From Syngnathus acus (lineage: Eukaryota > Chordata > Actinopteri > Syngnathiformes > Syngnathidae), in contig NC_051087.1 in assembly GCF_901709675.1 (NCBI RefSeq), forward strand, positions 1,382,001 through 1,446,000: a DNA stretch of 64,000 nt. Direction: 5' to 3'. Positions within the stretch are counted from its first letter, which is position 1; the number at the start of each line of letters is the position of its first letter. Made by a program: the position numbers and the translations under genes. Below the pieces are notes generated by a model, which saw only the letters and a program-made list of their open reading frames with translations, ran no database searches and had not been told where the DNA came from. Positions 22,061 to 32,408 of this stretch are shown here, piece after piece.

Positions 22061-22757
22061 TCTGACGTGTTCGGCCGGAATGGATGACCACTTCCGGTCT
22101 AGCTAGCAAGCTTAGCGTGGCGGCGAGAGTTTAAGGAGATTTCCATGCCTTGAATTGGCTTCCTGCTCTTTTCAGGTAACTGGTTATTGCTCCACGCTAC
22201 AAAACAGCTCTAGTTACAATATTAGATTATGTCGCCTGCCAAGTTGTTTTCATTAAAATGGAGTAAAAAAAAAAAGTTTCCGGTGAAAAGACGTTAGCTC
22301 GCCACCGGCAACTGGCTGCCCTCAGCTGACAGCTCGCAAACAAACACACGCGCAACTGTGTGTTATAAGTTAAGTACTCGACAGTTGCTTGAGTGTTAAA
22401 ACAAATGGAATACGATCAATGTCGCTTTGAATGTCAATTTGTTCAACCAATGATGACGAGAGGAGCTTATGTTGACTTGTGTGTTCTCACAGGACGTCAT
22501 ATGTTGCGTATTAGTCACTTTATTACATTTTCCTCTCAACATTTTTTATTGAATGAAATCTCATCAATTAAAGTTAAGATTTCAAATGTAGAGATCCAGG
22601 TCAGTGTTAGGTGTTTCAAGTTTTTCTATGCGTTTATTTTGACGTGTCTTGGTAAGCCATGTTCTTGCTTGCCCGTCCGTCTTCATTCCTTGGTCCCGCC
22701 CATTATTTTTAAGTATAAACCTCACCTACTTTTGGTCTGTTTATTTTCTCCCTCCAG
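22061..22757 (+). promoter_or_regulatory. osbp: Probable osbp promoter, noncoding first exon and 5'UTR intron
   Basis: A GC-richer patch with an ETS-type core (ACTTCCGGT, about 22090-22098) precedes a plausible noncoding exon ending at 22175 (TTTTCAG|GTAACT). The matching acceptor lies at 22757 (CCCTCCAG), nine bases before the osbp ATG. The exon start is not visible; this is inferred from consensus sites. Confidence 0.45.
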
Positions 22758-22766
22758 GCTGCTGTG

Positions 22767-25700
22767 ATGTCATCTTCAGAGTCCAAGCCCCCCACTCCAA
22801 CCCAGGGAGACTCGTACAAGGGCTGGCTCTTCAAGTGGACCAACTACATCAAAGGTTACCAGAGACGCTGGTTCGTCCTTAACAACGGGCTGCTCTCATA
22901 TTACCGGTAGGAATCCAAATGTCAGATGCCATCACCTTGAAATGAGACATTTAAATGTCACCAAAATAGTTCAACGAATGTCATCGTGCTACACCGAAAA
23001 TATTTGATTTCCTCTTAAATCCGATGATGAGATCAACAAGGATCTCGTTCGCAGGAGCCAAGCCGAGATGGGCCACACGTGCCGCGGCACCATCAACCTG
23101 GCCACGGCTAACATCGTTGTGGAGGACTCGTGCAGCTTCGTCATCTCCAACGGGGGCGCGCAGACGTACCACCTGAAGGCCAGCTCGGAGGTGGAGCGCC
23201 AGCGCTGGATTACCGCCCTGGAGCTGGCCAAAACAAAAGCCTTTCCCTCGCCGGATCTATCCGGTGAGCTCAAATTTCCCATTTCACGTTCCGCCTCCCT
23301 GACCCTCCATCGTCGTCGTCCGCAGACGAGTCGGGCAGCATGGAAATTCAGTCGACCCTGCGCACGCTCAACGGCAAAGTGGAGGACCTCAACACCTGCA
23401 ACGATCTTATCGTCAAGCACGGATCAGCCCTGCAAAGGTAGGAACCCGAGATCCTCAGCCAACCTGAGGATTGACAACTTTTTTTTTCCCTCCAAATAGA
23501 TCTTTGTCAGAACTGGAGGGCATTCACGCCGCAGCGGACATGAGCGAGAAGATCAGACAAGTCACCGAGAGGGCCACGCTCTTCCGAATCACTTCCAACG
23601 CAATGATCAACGTAAGTTCCGGCCGGCCGACGGTGAATCCGTGACGCGGCTGACGGCCCGCTTGCGTAGGCGTGCCGAGACTTCCTGGCCGTGGCTCAGA
23701 ACCACAGCAAGCGCTGGCAGAAGTCTTTTCAGCTGGAGAGGGCGCAGAGGATCCGCTTGGAGGAGATGCTGGAGCAGCTGGCCAAGCAGCACAACCACCT
23801 GGAGCGAGCTTTCAGGGGAGCCACCGTGCTGCCGCCGTCGCACGACGACATGGACGGAGGAAGCAAAGGTTCAAATTCTTCACGGCGAAAATAAAAGCCG
23901 GCCGGCATGAGGTGTGATCCTCCGTCCGTACTTTGTTTCAGGCGGATTGTCGGGAAAGGGGGACGCCAGCGACGAGGATGACGACAACGAGTTTTTTGAT
24001 GCCATGGAGTTCATCACCGTTCCCGCGGACCCCAAATATCACAGGTCACTTGTACCTCCACCGAGACTTCAGCGCTGCTCGATGAATTTTTTCTTTCTTT
24101 CTTTATTTCTTTATTTTGCTCTGCAGGAGATCTAGCAGCAACGCAAGCAGGCTGAGCAACGAGACCAGCGCGGACGACCTGTCGGTAAAGTTGTCTTCGT
24201 ATACGTTGACGTAACGTCCGCATGACACGCTCTTGTTACCACGGCGATAGGGGCAGAGGTAGGGTGTTGCGACTAGCGAGAAGAGAGGAAGGCAAGCGAG
24301 CGGAATATGAAGACAGAAAGACAGACATTTTCACTCGCTCAGGCAGTATTTCATCATCAAGCTCCCAAATGAGACCGAAGCCCATTCCATCACTCCGAGC
24401 GAGCTCCTCTGTCCTGATCTTCGTTTTCCTCCTGATTCAGTTTGACGAGCTGTCGCTGGCGTCCAGCCCGGAGTCCCCGCCGCCTCTGAAGCCGGAACTG
24501 GTCAAGCGACGGCGGACGTGCATCCCGGAGAAGCCCAACTACTACCTCAACCTGTGGAGCATCATGAAAAACTGCATCGGCAAGGAGCTCTCCAAGATAC
24601 CAATGCCCGTGAGAAGGCCCGCCTCCCATCCGAGCCCGACGCGGTAACGCCAACGTCGTGTCTCCCCGCCCTCAAGGTGAATTTCAACGAGCCGCTGTCC
24701 ATGCTGCAACGCCTGTCCGAGGATCTGGAGTACTACGAGCTGCTGGACAAGGCGGCCAAGTGTTCGAGCTCGCTGGAGCAGATGTGCTACGTGGCCGCCT
24801 TCACCGTGTCGTCCTACTCCACCACCGTCCAGCGCACCGGCAAGCCCTTCAACCCTCTGCTGGGGGAAACCTTCGAGCTGGATCGCCTGCCAGAGTGCGG
24901 CTACCGCTCTCTTTGCGAGCAGGTCCGACTTGCTTGTAAACTTCCAAAATTAGGAGATCTGACTTGCCAAGAGCGTCTCAATTTGGAATTTGTATTTTTC
25001 ATTCATATCGTGTCATAGTCATTCCCCAACGCAAGGAAGTATGTTTCTCTCGAATGCTCTGATTTGACGGAGACGTGATTCCGTCCAATTGTTGGCGCCC
25101 TCAGGTGAGCCACCACCCGCCCGCAGCGGCCCACCACGCCTTCTCCGAGAAAGGCTGGACGCTCCGACAGGAAATCACCTTAGCCAGCAAGTTCCGAGGA
25201 AAATATTTGTCCATCATCCCCTTAGGTGAGTCAACCTTTTTATGCAGTTCACATTTCCAAGCAAACACGACGCAGCGCTTTTTAATTTTTTTTTTAAATT
25301 TATTTAATAATAGGGCTCTGACTTGGACATCCACTTTTGATTTTCATATTATGTATTATTTGTGCCCTCTCTGCATCCATTACAACCTGGTGATCCTGAA
25401 AGGGGGATCCTTCCATCTGTGGTCCCTTCTCAAGGTTTCTCATTTTCCCCGGGCAGGGGTTTTGAGTTTTTCCTTGCCCTTTTGGGAGCTTAAGATCAGG
25501 GGATGCTTTGAGAATAATTGTCAATTTTTGTCTATGTGAAGCCCTTTGAGACTGCTTGTGATTTAGGGCTATACAAATAAACTTGACTTGACTTGATTAT
25601 TATTTTTGTCTTGGTCAGGCTCTATCCAGTGCATCTTTGCCAAGAGCGGCAACCATTACTCTTGGAAGAAAGTGACCACCACCGTGCACAATATTATCGT

Positions 25701-27531
25701 GGGCAAGTTATGGATCGATCAGGTATGATGATGACCTGTCAGAATGTAGTCAGAACTTTTTGAACACATTTTTTTCCCCCCTTCCAGTCAGGGGAGATCG
25801 ATGTGGTCAACCACAAGACGGGCGATCGCTGCCACTTGAAGTTCACTCCCTACAGTTACTTCTCCAGAGATGTGCCAAGAAAGGTGACTCGTCCATTCTC
25901 TATTTACGATCTCTGCCGAGAACGCTATCGAGATGTCTTGTTTCTGCGCGGGCAGGTGACGGGCGTGGTGACGGACAAAGACGGCAAGGCGCATTACGTG
26001 CTGTCGGGCACGTGGGATGAGAAGATGGAGTTCTCCAGGATCATGCAGAGCAGCAAGAGCGAAAACGGCGCCGAGGGCAAGCAGAGAACCGTCTACCAGA
26101 CTCTCAAAGCCAAGGAGATATGGAGGAAGAACCCTCTGCCGTATGTTACGCTGCCGGAGCAAATAGTTGCAGATGGCCTGAGATGTTTTCTTTCTGCAGA
26201 GAGGGAGCAGAGAGCATGCACTTCTTCTCCACGCTGGCGCTGACGCTCAACGAACCCGAGGAAGACGTGGCGCCCACCGACAGCCGGCGGCGGCCCGACC
26301 AGCGTCTCATGGAAGAGGGTCGCTGGGACGAGGCCAACGCCGAGAAGCAGAGGCTGGAGGAGAAGCAGCGGACGGCTCGTCGGGAAAGAGAGCGGGAGGT
26401 CGTCAAGGCGGCCAACACGCCAGACGAAGGTAAGAAGCCGGCTTGACACGTGGCGCGATGCATGGATAACTTTAGCTTATGATCAGGGCTAAAACAAACT
26501 CAGCCAAAGTCGGCACATTTATCTCCGTGTTGTCTCTCTTTGTCTCCTCTTTGCATGTTTGTGTCCCAACACTAAGCTTCCTCTCAGGATTCAAACAGTG
26601 ACTCGCCTTTGAAAAGCAAGTACTCATTGTCATGATAGCTCAAATGTGGTACAAGGGCACCCCCTAGTGGTCCTCTGTGCGTGGTGTATGTAGCATGTAA
26701 AGTAATCTATGTTTTTGTCATCATTTTACGGTTTAACAATTCAAATGTGCAATCTTAGTAGTTTTGTGTCTTTCTAGGCAGCTTAACTGTGGAGCGACTC
26801 GATCGATAATCATGACAATCGATAGTTCGAGGCGGCCGTCTGGCACTCTTTCCAAGATAGTGATGTCATTTTCTAGCTAGCTAGCTAATAAGTTTCATGG
26901 CTTGTGTGTGTTGCGTGTTGTCATTCCTCACCTTAGTCTTATTTGCGTTCTAGCCGAAGCGGATGAGATCGGAACGGAAGCCAGTGAGATTTCGGACGAA
27001 AGCAAGTATCACCACGTAGCCTCGTAGCGTACATTCGTATTAGAAGGGATGTGTGGTGTCACATTTTTAATGAAGATCACCGTAGCGTAGTCGTGTAATA
27101 GTCAAGTGACAGACTGCTGATGATTTGACAAACCATGTTTGTGTGTGCTGACGTTCAGCTGACACGGAGGACGCTCCTAACCTTCACACTGCTTCTCCTC
27201 CTCCTCCTCTTCTTCTTCCTCCTGTCACATGCAAGTAGCTCCCTAACGTTCTTATTCAACTGTACATATTCTGAAACATAAAGAGAATTACACATCAGGT
27301 ATTTAAAAGGGCCATTTGCTTAAGCCCGAAGGCTTAACGCTAACACACAATGCAAGTGATGGCGTTCCTCTTGCTCTTTCCTCAGCCGTCCATCCAGACA
27401 GCTACCAATCGCTGTGGTTCGAGAAGGTCGACGACCCCACGTCGGGAGAGACCATGCACGTCTACAAGGGCGGCTACTGGGAGACCAAGGACGGGGGCGG
27501 CGGCTGGGACGTTTGCCCCGACATCTTCTGA
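22767..27531 (+). CDS. osbp: OSBP, oxysterol-binding protein 1, 742 aa without cassette exons
   Basis: Core exons: 22767-22906, 23055-23263, 23326-23437, 23500-23611, 23670-23868, 23942-24044, 24127-24184, 24441-24608, 24677-24922, 25105-25225, 25619-25722, 25788-25883, 25956-26140, 26200-26429, 27386-27531. Phases close throughout. Domains: a PH domain (residues ~17-108, from [20 protein letters not shown]), a coiled-coil middle, an FFAT motif EFFDAME at 274-280 behind an acidic tract (binds VAP proteins of the ER), and the sterol-binding ORD with the signature EQVSHHPP at 448-455. In the family OSBP exchanges ER cholesterol for Golgi PI4P at contact sites. The PH domain matches OSBP1 ([21 protein letters not shown]), while the ORD has some OSBP2-like positions ([16 protein letters not shown]). 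Next to sart1, whose human partner is also on 11q, OSBP1 is favoured. The Gly/Ala-rich N-terminus of human OSBP is missing. Confidence 0.93.
25310..25605 (+). repeat. Teleost interspersed repeat tail (SINE/LINE-like) in osbp intron 10
   Basis: The stretch contains the phrase GAAGCCCTTTGAGACTGCTT, followed by a variant of GTGATTTAGGGCTATACAAA, and ends in short ACTTG repeats. I recognise this as the 3' end of a very common fish retroposon-type repeat. Family assignment would need a repeat-library search. Confidence 0.55.
26577..26615 (+). CDS. osbp: osbp candidate cassette exon A (39 nt, phase 1-1)
   Basis: Within the long last intron region of osbp, 39 bases follow an AG at 26575-26576 and precede GCAAGTAC. 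Read in the osbp phase (1) they encode (A/T)[12 protein letters not shown] without a stop. Length divisible by three holds only with a GC 5' splice site. The GT four bases downstream would shift the frame. A stronger acceptor at 26587 would give a 28-base exon that hits TGA, so this exon is the least certain of the three. Confidence 0.4.
26954..27001 (+). CDS. osbp: osbp candidate cassette exon B (48 nt, phase 1-1)
   Basis: A good acceptor (TTATTTGCGTTCTAG) at 26953 is followed by 48 bases encoding (A/T)[15 protein letters not shown] in the osbp phase, then GCAAGTATC. The segment is acidic and Ser-containing, suiting the variable linker before the conserved C-terminus. It stays in frame only with the GC donor. 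Confidence 0.5.
27159..27230 (+). CDS. osbp: osbp candidate cassette exon C (72 nt, phase 1-1)
   Basis: An acceptor (GCTGACGTTCAG) at 27158 is followed by 72 bases encoding (A/T)[16 protein letters not shown], then LLLPPVT, then GCAAGTAGC. Joined to the final exon it reads ...[14 protein letters not shown]. As with A and B, only the GC donor keeps the frame. Confidence 0.5.
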
Positions 27532-28900
27532 CCATAGGCTCTGGTGGAAAAGGTTACATTAAAAAAACGAAAGAATTAAATCAGAATTTTGTTCAAATTT
27601 ACAATATTCGGTGGCTCATTTTCAATTCAAACATTGTAAGTCAAACAAAGATAAAATACTTGAGGCTGCAAACAATTTTTTTCTTCTGCACTTTGTACAA
27701 TTTTTGCTTCCCTACAGACTGAAGGACTGCAGTGGATGAGATCATTCCTTGGTTTCCACTTTTAAAGTGTGCTTAACTTCTGTCATCAAATACTGAGTGA
27801 CATTTTTACATGCTGTAGTATATCTTTCTCTCCCCCCCCCCTCGCAAACTGTGGTGCCTTGACATACGAGTTTGATATATTCCACATCAATACTCGTAAC
27901 TCACATACAGCCATGTAGACACAAGCAAAAAAAAAAGTACTACAATTGTAAGATGCTGTAATATTAGTCCTTTCTCATAAAGGACTCATGAGTGTTGTTA
28001 TATTATCTGTCTACATGTGTTGTTGGAAAAAAAACGTGACTTTTGTTGCTAACAGTTAGCATGTCAATGACATTTTCCATTATATGTTAGCATTAGTGTC
28101 GCGGGACGTTACTGAGGCGGTTAATTTATAGACACTGTTATTCTCTTGTTTTATGTTTCGTGTAGACTTCAAGTGGGCGTGGCGTCAAAGAACTTTAATC
28201 CTTGCGTGAGGAATTGTTGGTTGTTTGCTAAAGGGCTGCTTTGTTTGAGTTGAGTCACCTGCCACTCGTATCTCAAGGTGTCACTGCCCCTTTCTCCCAA
28301 GCTTCATGGTTCACAATCATGTTCGGAATCTGGGTTTGTAATTTTGTCTGTTACTTCTGCACCAAAAATGTACATGAGTGTATGTAAAGACAAGTTTAGC
28401 AGAATACATTGTTCCTGGTGGTTTTAAGATATCGGTGATCTGCACTCCATTTCGGTTTTTGAGAACATTCAGAGCTTTATTGTTGTGTTATTTTACAGGG
28501 TGAAAAAGAGATGTGTAGTGTTGCCATTTTCAAAGAAAAAGTTGGAATCTTCCAAGCTTTTTGGGACATCGGTTTTGAGAGAAAATTTGCATTTTTTTTA
28601 AGTAGGAACATTAATTTTGGTGTGCATTGCAATGACAAAAAAAATTAATTAATGCGTCATTTTATTAGAAAATATAATGGGTGAAAAATTACATTTTACA
28701 AGAATAAAATTGTTATAAGAAAAATTTGTTTTTAAGTATCTTTTTATGTAAGAAAAAAATAAAAGAAACGTTTTGGATTCTGGATAAGCAGATGATGCAT
28801 GGATGGATATTTTTACAAATTTAATTGATCATTATTTACATCGATTTTAGCGCTTTTTTCCGGCCAGAGTTTCACCGCTCGCACGGCAAGCGCGTTCTGT
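27532..28900. other. osbp 3'UTR and intergenic DNA before casp3
   Basis: AT-rich, no supported coding sequence. No AATAAA obviously placed for osbp stands out near the stop. The right end approaches the casp3 promoter. Confidence 0.5.
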
Positions 28901-28922
28901 AAAACAAGCGCCCCAAGTGGCG

Positions 28923-28930
28923 TGACGTCA
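28923..28930. promoter_or_regulatory. casp3: CRE palindrome in probable casp3 promoter
   Basis: TGACGTCA lies about 155 bases upstream of the casp3 start codon in a locally GC-richer segment. The full palindrome is the CREB/ATF consensus. Occupancy is unknown. Confidence 0.45.
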
Positions 28931-29085
28931 CAGTCTTTTGTTTACTCGCCCGGTGTCGATTGCTAGCAGTTAAAGTCGCAGCTCTCTGGCTCCTTTCCAG
29001 CCTTCCTCCTTATCGCCGGCCGTGGACTTTTTTGCAAATTCATAACGTGTGATGCGAATAACGTTTCAATATTAAACGTGTAAAT

Positions 29086-31368
29086 ATGTCGGCTCACGGA
29101 CCTGTGGGAGTTGACTGCACGGACGCGAGAAGAGGCGACGGACAAGCGTGAGTTGAAATCATTTATTAGCCACCTAGCAACCGCTCGTTGTCGCCGCTGA
29201 CAAAGAAAACACCCGTTGCCCACATTGTGTCATTTTTTGTAAAATCATTTTGATTTAACAAGTTATGTGTCTGTTCTTCGGGTACCAGATCTGAGAGTTC
29301 CACGGATGTGGATGCCCGCAAGGCTCAGGCACACAGCCACAGATACAGCCTCGCGTTCCCCTCCATTGGACAATGTATCATCATCAACAACAAGAACTTT
29401 GACAGGAGGACCGGTTCGTGTCATGTACAATATTATGTTGACAACAAGACGTTCAGAGCTCCTGTAAAGGCAGGGCCGAGTGAAAATAAATATATATATA
29501 TTTTTTTTATGGGGCTTAGTCATAGTATTGTAAAAATAGAGGAGCAGGTTTTGGAGGGAATACCGTTTTTCCCATGTATAATGCGCCCCCATGTATAATA
29601 CGCACCCTAAAAATGGCATGTTGATGCTGGAAAAAAAGCCTGTACCCATGTATAATACGCACCCAAATTTTGACTCCTACTTAAGTCCGTAAACGTAAAA
29701 TTATTTCAGAAAAAAGATCATCTTTGGGAACAACCGGATGTTATTCTGCCGGTCAGTATCACTGCGCATGCGCTAGCAAACTCGATAGCGAAGAAATGTT
29801 TCGGATTTGTGTAGGGTACATTGTGACAGCAAACGAGCAGGTGATCGAGCAAGCGTCTGATACGAGAGCATTGTGTTCGTATGGAGCGTGTTTGAAGTGA
29901 ACAGCAGAGAAGAAAGCGCATCCGTAATGGCGGCCTCCGTATGATATCCGAATAAAAAAAAAAAAAAAGTACCCATGTATAATGCGCACGCCAGATTTTA
30001 GGACAATAAATTAGTTAAATTTTGCGCATTATACATGGAAAAAACGGTAAATGAAGGCTTAAAAGAGAATTTTACAAGATATCTCAACAAACATTTCATA
30101 TTGAGCTGTGAATTTAGATGTCAACAATGCAGCTGTTAGTTTTGGAAATTGTCATGTCAGACATCTGGCAGGAAGTGCACGTAACCACAAATGTGCGTCA
30201 CATGACAAGTTCCTCTTTTGGGAATTTGATGGAAATTAAAAAAGGGAGTCTCTTTAATTCCAAAGTTATTTTTGTTGTCGCAGGTATGAATCAACGCAAC
30301 GGCACCGACGTGGACGCAGCCAACGCCATGAAAGCGTTTGCCAAGTTGGGTTACAAGTGCAAAATCTACAATGACCAGACGGTGACGCAAATGAAACAGG
30401 TGTTAACTGCAGGTGAGCACTCCAAATCTCCCATTGCAATACAAACACTCGTCTTACATCATAAAACATAACACATTGAAATCTTTCACATTTGAAATTC
30501 TAAATTCTGTTGAGCTCATTTTATTCACCTTTGACATTTTTTGCTTCCAATTTATCGACTATTTTTCCGCCCAGCGTCCAAGGACGATCACAGCGGCTGT
30601 GCATCATTGGTGTGCGTGTTGCTGAGTCACGGCGACGAAGGCGTCTTCTTCGGCACCGACGGCTCCATCGAGCTAAAATACCTCACCTCGCTTTTCCGCG
30701 GGGATCGCTGCAAGACGCTGGTGGGCAAGCCCAAACTCTTCTTCATTCAGGTACCTGTGTAATGATTGAAAGATTTTTTTTCATAACTTTTGGAGCAATT
30801 TCTGATATATTGGTAGACAAAAACGTTTATGTACATTGGACAAGAAACAAAGAAAAAAGTTGTCTTGTAAACAAACAGAATGGATTTTGTGATGAAGGCG
30901 TGCAGGGGCACCGAGCTGGACGCCGGCATCGAAGCGGACAGCGCCGATGACGGCACCGCCAGGATCCCCGTCGAGGCAGACTTCCTCTACGCCTACTCCA
31001 CTGCGCCAGGTCTCGCTGCATGTCTTTTTCTCTGAAACCTTTTCTTGTCATTATTGTAAAGTTGTAAATGAATGAGAACAAATGTCATCATAATAAGTCC
31101 ACAGCATACATATATTTATTTCTTCATCATGTGTGCAGGCTACTACTCGTGGAGGAATACCATGACAGGCTCGTGGTTCATCCAATCGCTGTGCGAGATG
31201 CTGACCGAGCACGGCCGCTCGCTGGAGCTCCTGCACGTCCTGACCCGTGTCAACCGCAAGGTGGCGCTGGAGTTCGAGTCAATCTCCACCGCGCCGGGCT
31301 TTGACGCCAAGAAGCAGATCCCGTGCATCGTGTCCATGCTGACCAAGGAGCTGTACTTTGCGCCCTGA
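29086..31368 (+). CDS. casp3: Caspase-3, executioner cysteine protease, 277 aa
   Basis: Exons: 29086-29147, 29289-29413, 30284-30412, 30575-30750, 30898-31009, 31139-31368. Phases close and the 277 aa equals the human length. It has a short prodomain and no CARD or DED, as expected for an executioner. The catalytic His is H124 (SHGDEG), and the catalytic Cys is C166 in QACRG; an intron splits that motif between Q and A. The large/small subunit junction reads IEAD|S (D178), where human has IETD|S. A prodomain processing site STDVD|A (D29) is plausible. The small subunit keeps the substrate-pocket segment [13 protein letters not shown]. From family knowledge, initiator caspases cleave it and it then executes apoptosis in cytosol and nucleus. 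Intron 2 contains a transposon-like insert. Stox2 follows 1 kb downstream, as in the human 4q35 neighbourhood. Which teleost paralog (a or b) this is I cannot say. Confidence 0.96.
29561..30049. mobile_element. Non-autonomous TIR element in casp3 intron 2 (~489 bp)
   Basis: Ends are inverted repeats: TACCGTTTTTCCCATGTATA on the left, mirrored by the complement of TACATGGAAAAAACGGTA on the right. Subterminal copies of CCCATGTATAATRCGCACC recur near 29571, 29589, 29645 and 29972, plus one inverted near 30023. No transposase frame is present. Flanks are compatible with a TA target duplication, but this is not diagnostic because TA also begins the repeat. Superfamily unknown. Confidence 0.75.
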
Positions 31369-32408
31369 CCCACACTGGTTCTTTTTCCAATTCTTTTGGG
31401 TTTACACGTATTTCACCGGAGTTCGTAGGCATTATTTAGTCATATTTGTCTTCAGCATTTCATGAGGAAAGGTCACGTGATGGGGATTTTGATGTTTGTT
31501 TGCTGTTTACACAATTCAGGTAGACGTGAAGCCGCTAGTGAGACATAAGCTGGGAAAATGGAAATATAAACTTGAAATCCCTTTTTTTTTTCATTATCAC
31601 TTTTTACAATCGCATTACTTATAAATTATATAAATTTAAAAGGACATTTCAAAATAACCAAGTCAAATTTATTTCAAGATGGAAAGCAAAGAGATAAAAT
31701 AAACATAGGAAAAATAAGAAACCTTGAGAAGGTTGACCAGGTTGCGATGGATGCTGAGTGGGCAACAATTAACTCGTGTGGCTGAATGTTAAATAAGAGT
31801 ATGCATGAGAGTCCAAAAAGTTCAAATCAATCCTGAATTTGAAACGTTTTCAGTAAATATGATACAAATGTTCCGATTGACTTCATTCCAGTTTTTTTTT
31901 TTTGTAATGGATTTGGATTGACAATCTTGTGACACAATTTGGTGCGGTTTTTTTTTTTTTAAATTGTGACGCAAGAGTTAGGTGTTGATGTCAAAATAAA
32001 ACTCAATTTGAGAAATACTGTCTTACGTTTCTGTCATTCCTACAGGCGAGTGTTGAGATTTTTCATTTGTAAAAGATTGCTTAAAGGTATTATAAACAAG
32101 TTGTCTTTGAAATATGGTACGAATTAAGATGGTTTCAACCTTAGATATTCAAATATCGTTGTTTTTCTCGCCTTTTCGCATAGCAATATAGAAGTCTCCG
32201 AGTATACCTTGAACGCAACACTCTCCCCAAACTTGCCCGCTCCAAACTTGACCCCAAAAGCACCAACGGCGTCACACGCTGCTTATCGGTTGGTCGTTAT
32301 TTTCGACCTAAATATTCTCCACAAATTCCCTTTTTTTATTTTTATTGTCTTTAGTTTTGACAGAATGAAGCTGTTTCGAAGCCGGGTTTGTGACCGTGAA
32401 CTTTGGTG
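31369..32408. other. casp3 3'UTR and stox2 upstream region
   Basis: AATAAA hexamers at 31698-31703 and 31995-32000 are candidate casp3 poly(A) signals. The remainder should hold the promoter of the distal stox2 first exon; no TATA box or CpG cluster is obvious. No other gene is supported. Confidence 0.5.

Noticed and set aside
24222-24647. A 141-codon frame spanning an osbp exon
   Set aside because: It reads through the intron and the 24441-24608 exon in part; the real exon has clear AG and GT borders and the osbp phase.
26587-26615. Stronger acceptor CTTCCTCTCAG for osbp cassette exon A
   Set aside because: In the osbp phase it leads at once to a TGA stop. It may be a real poison exon, but it does not support a full-length protein, so the acceptor at 26576 was preferred for annotation.
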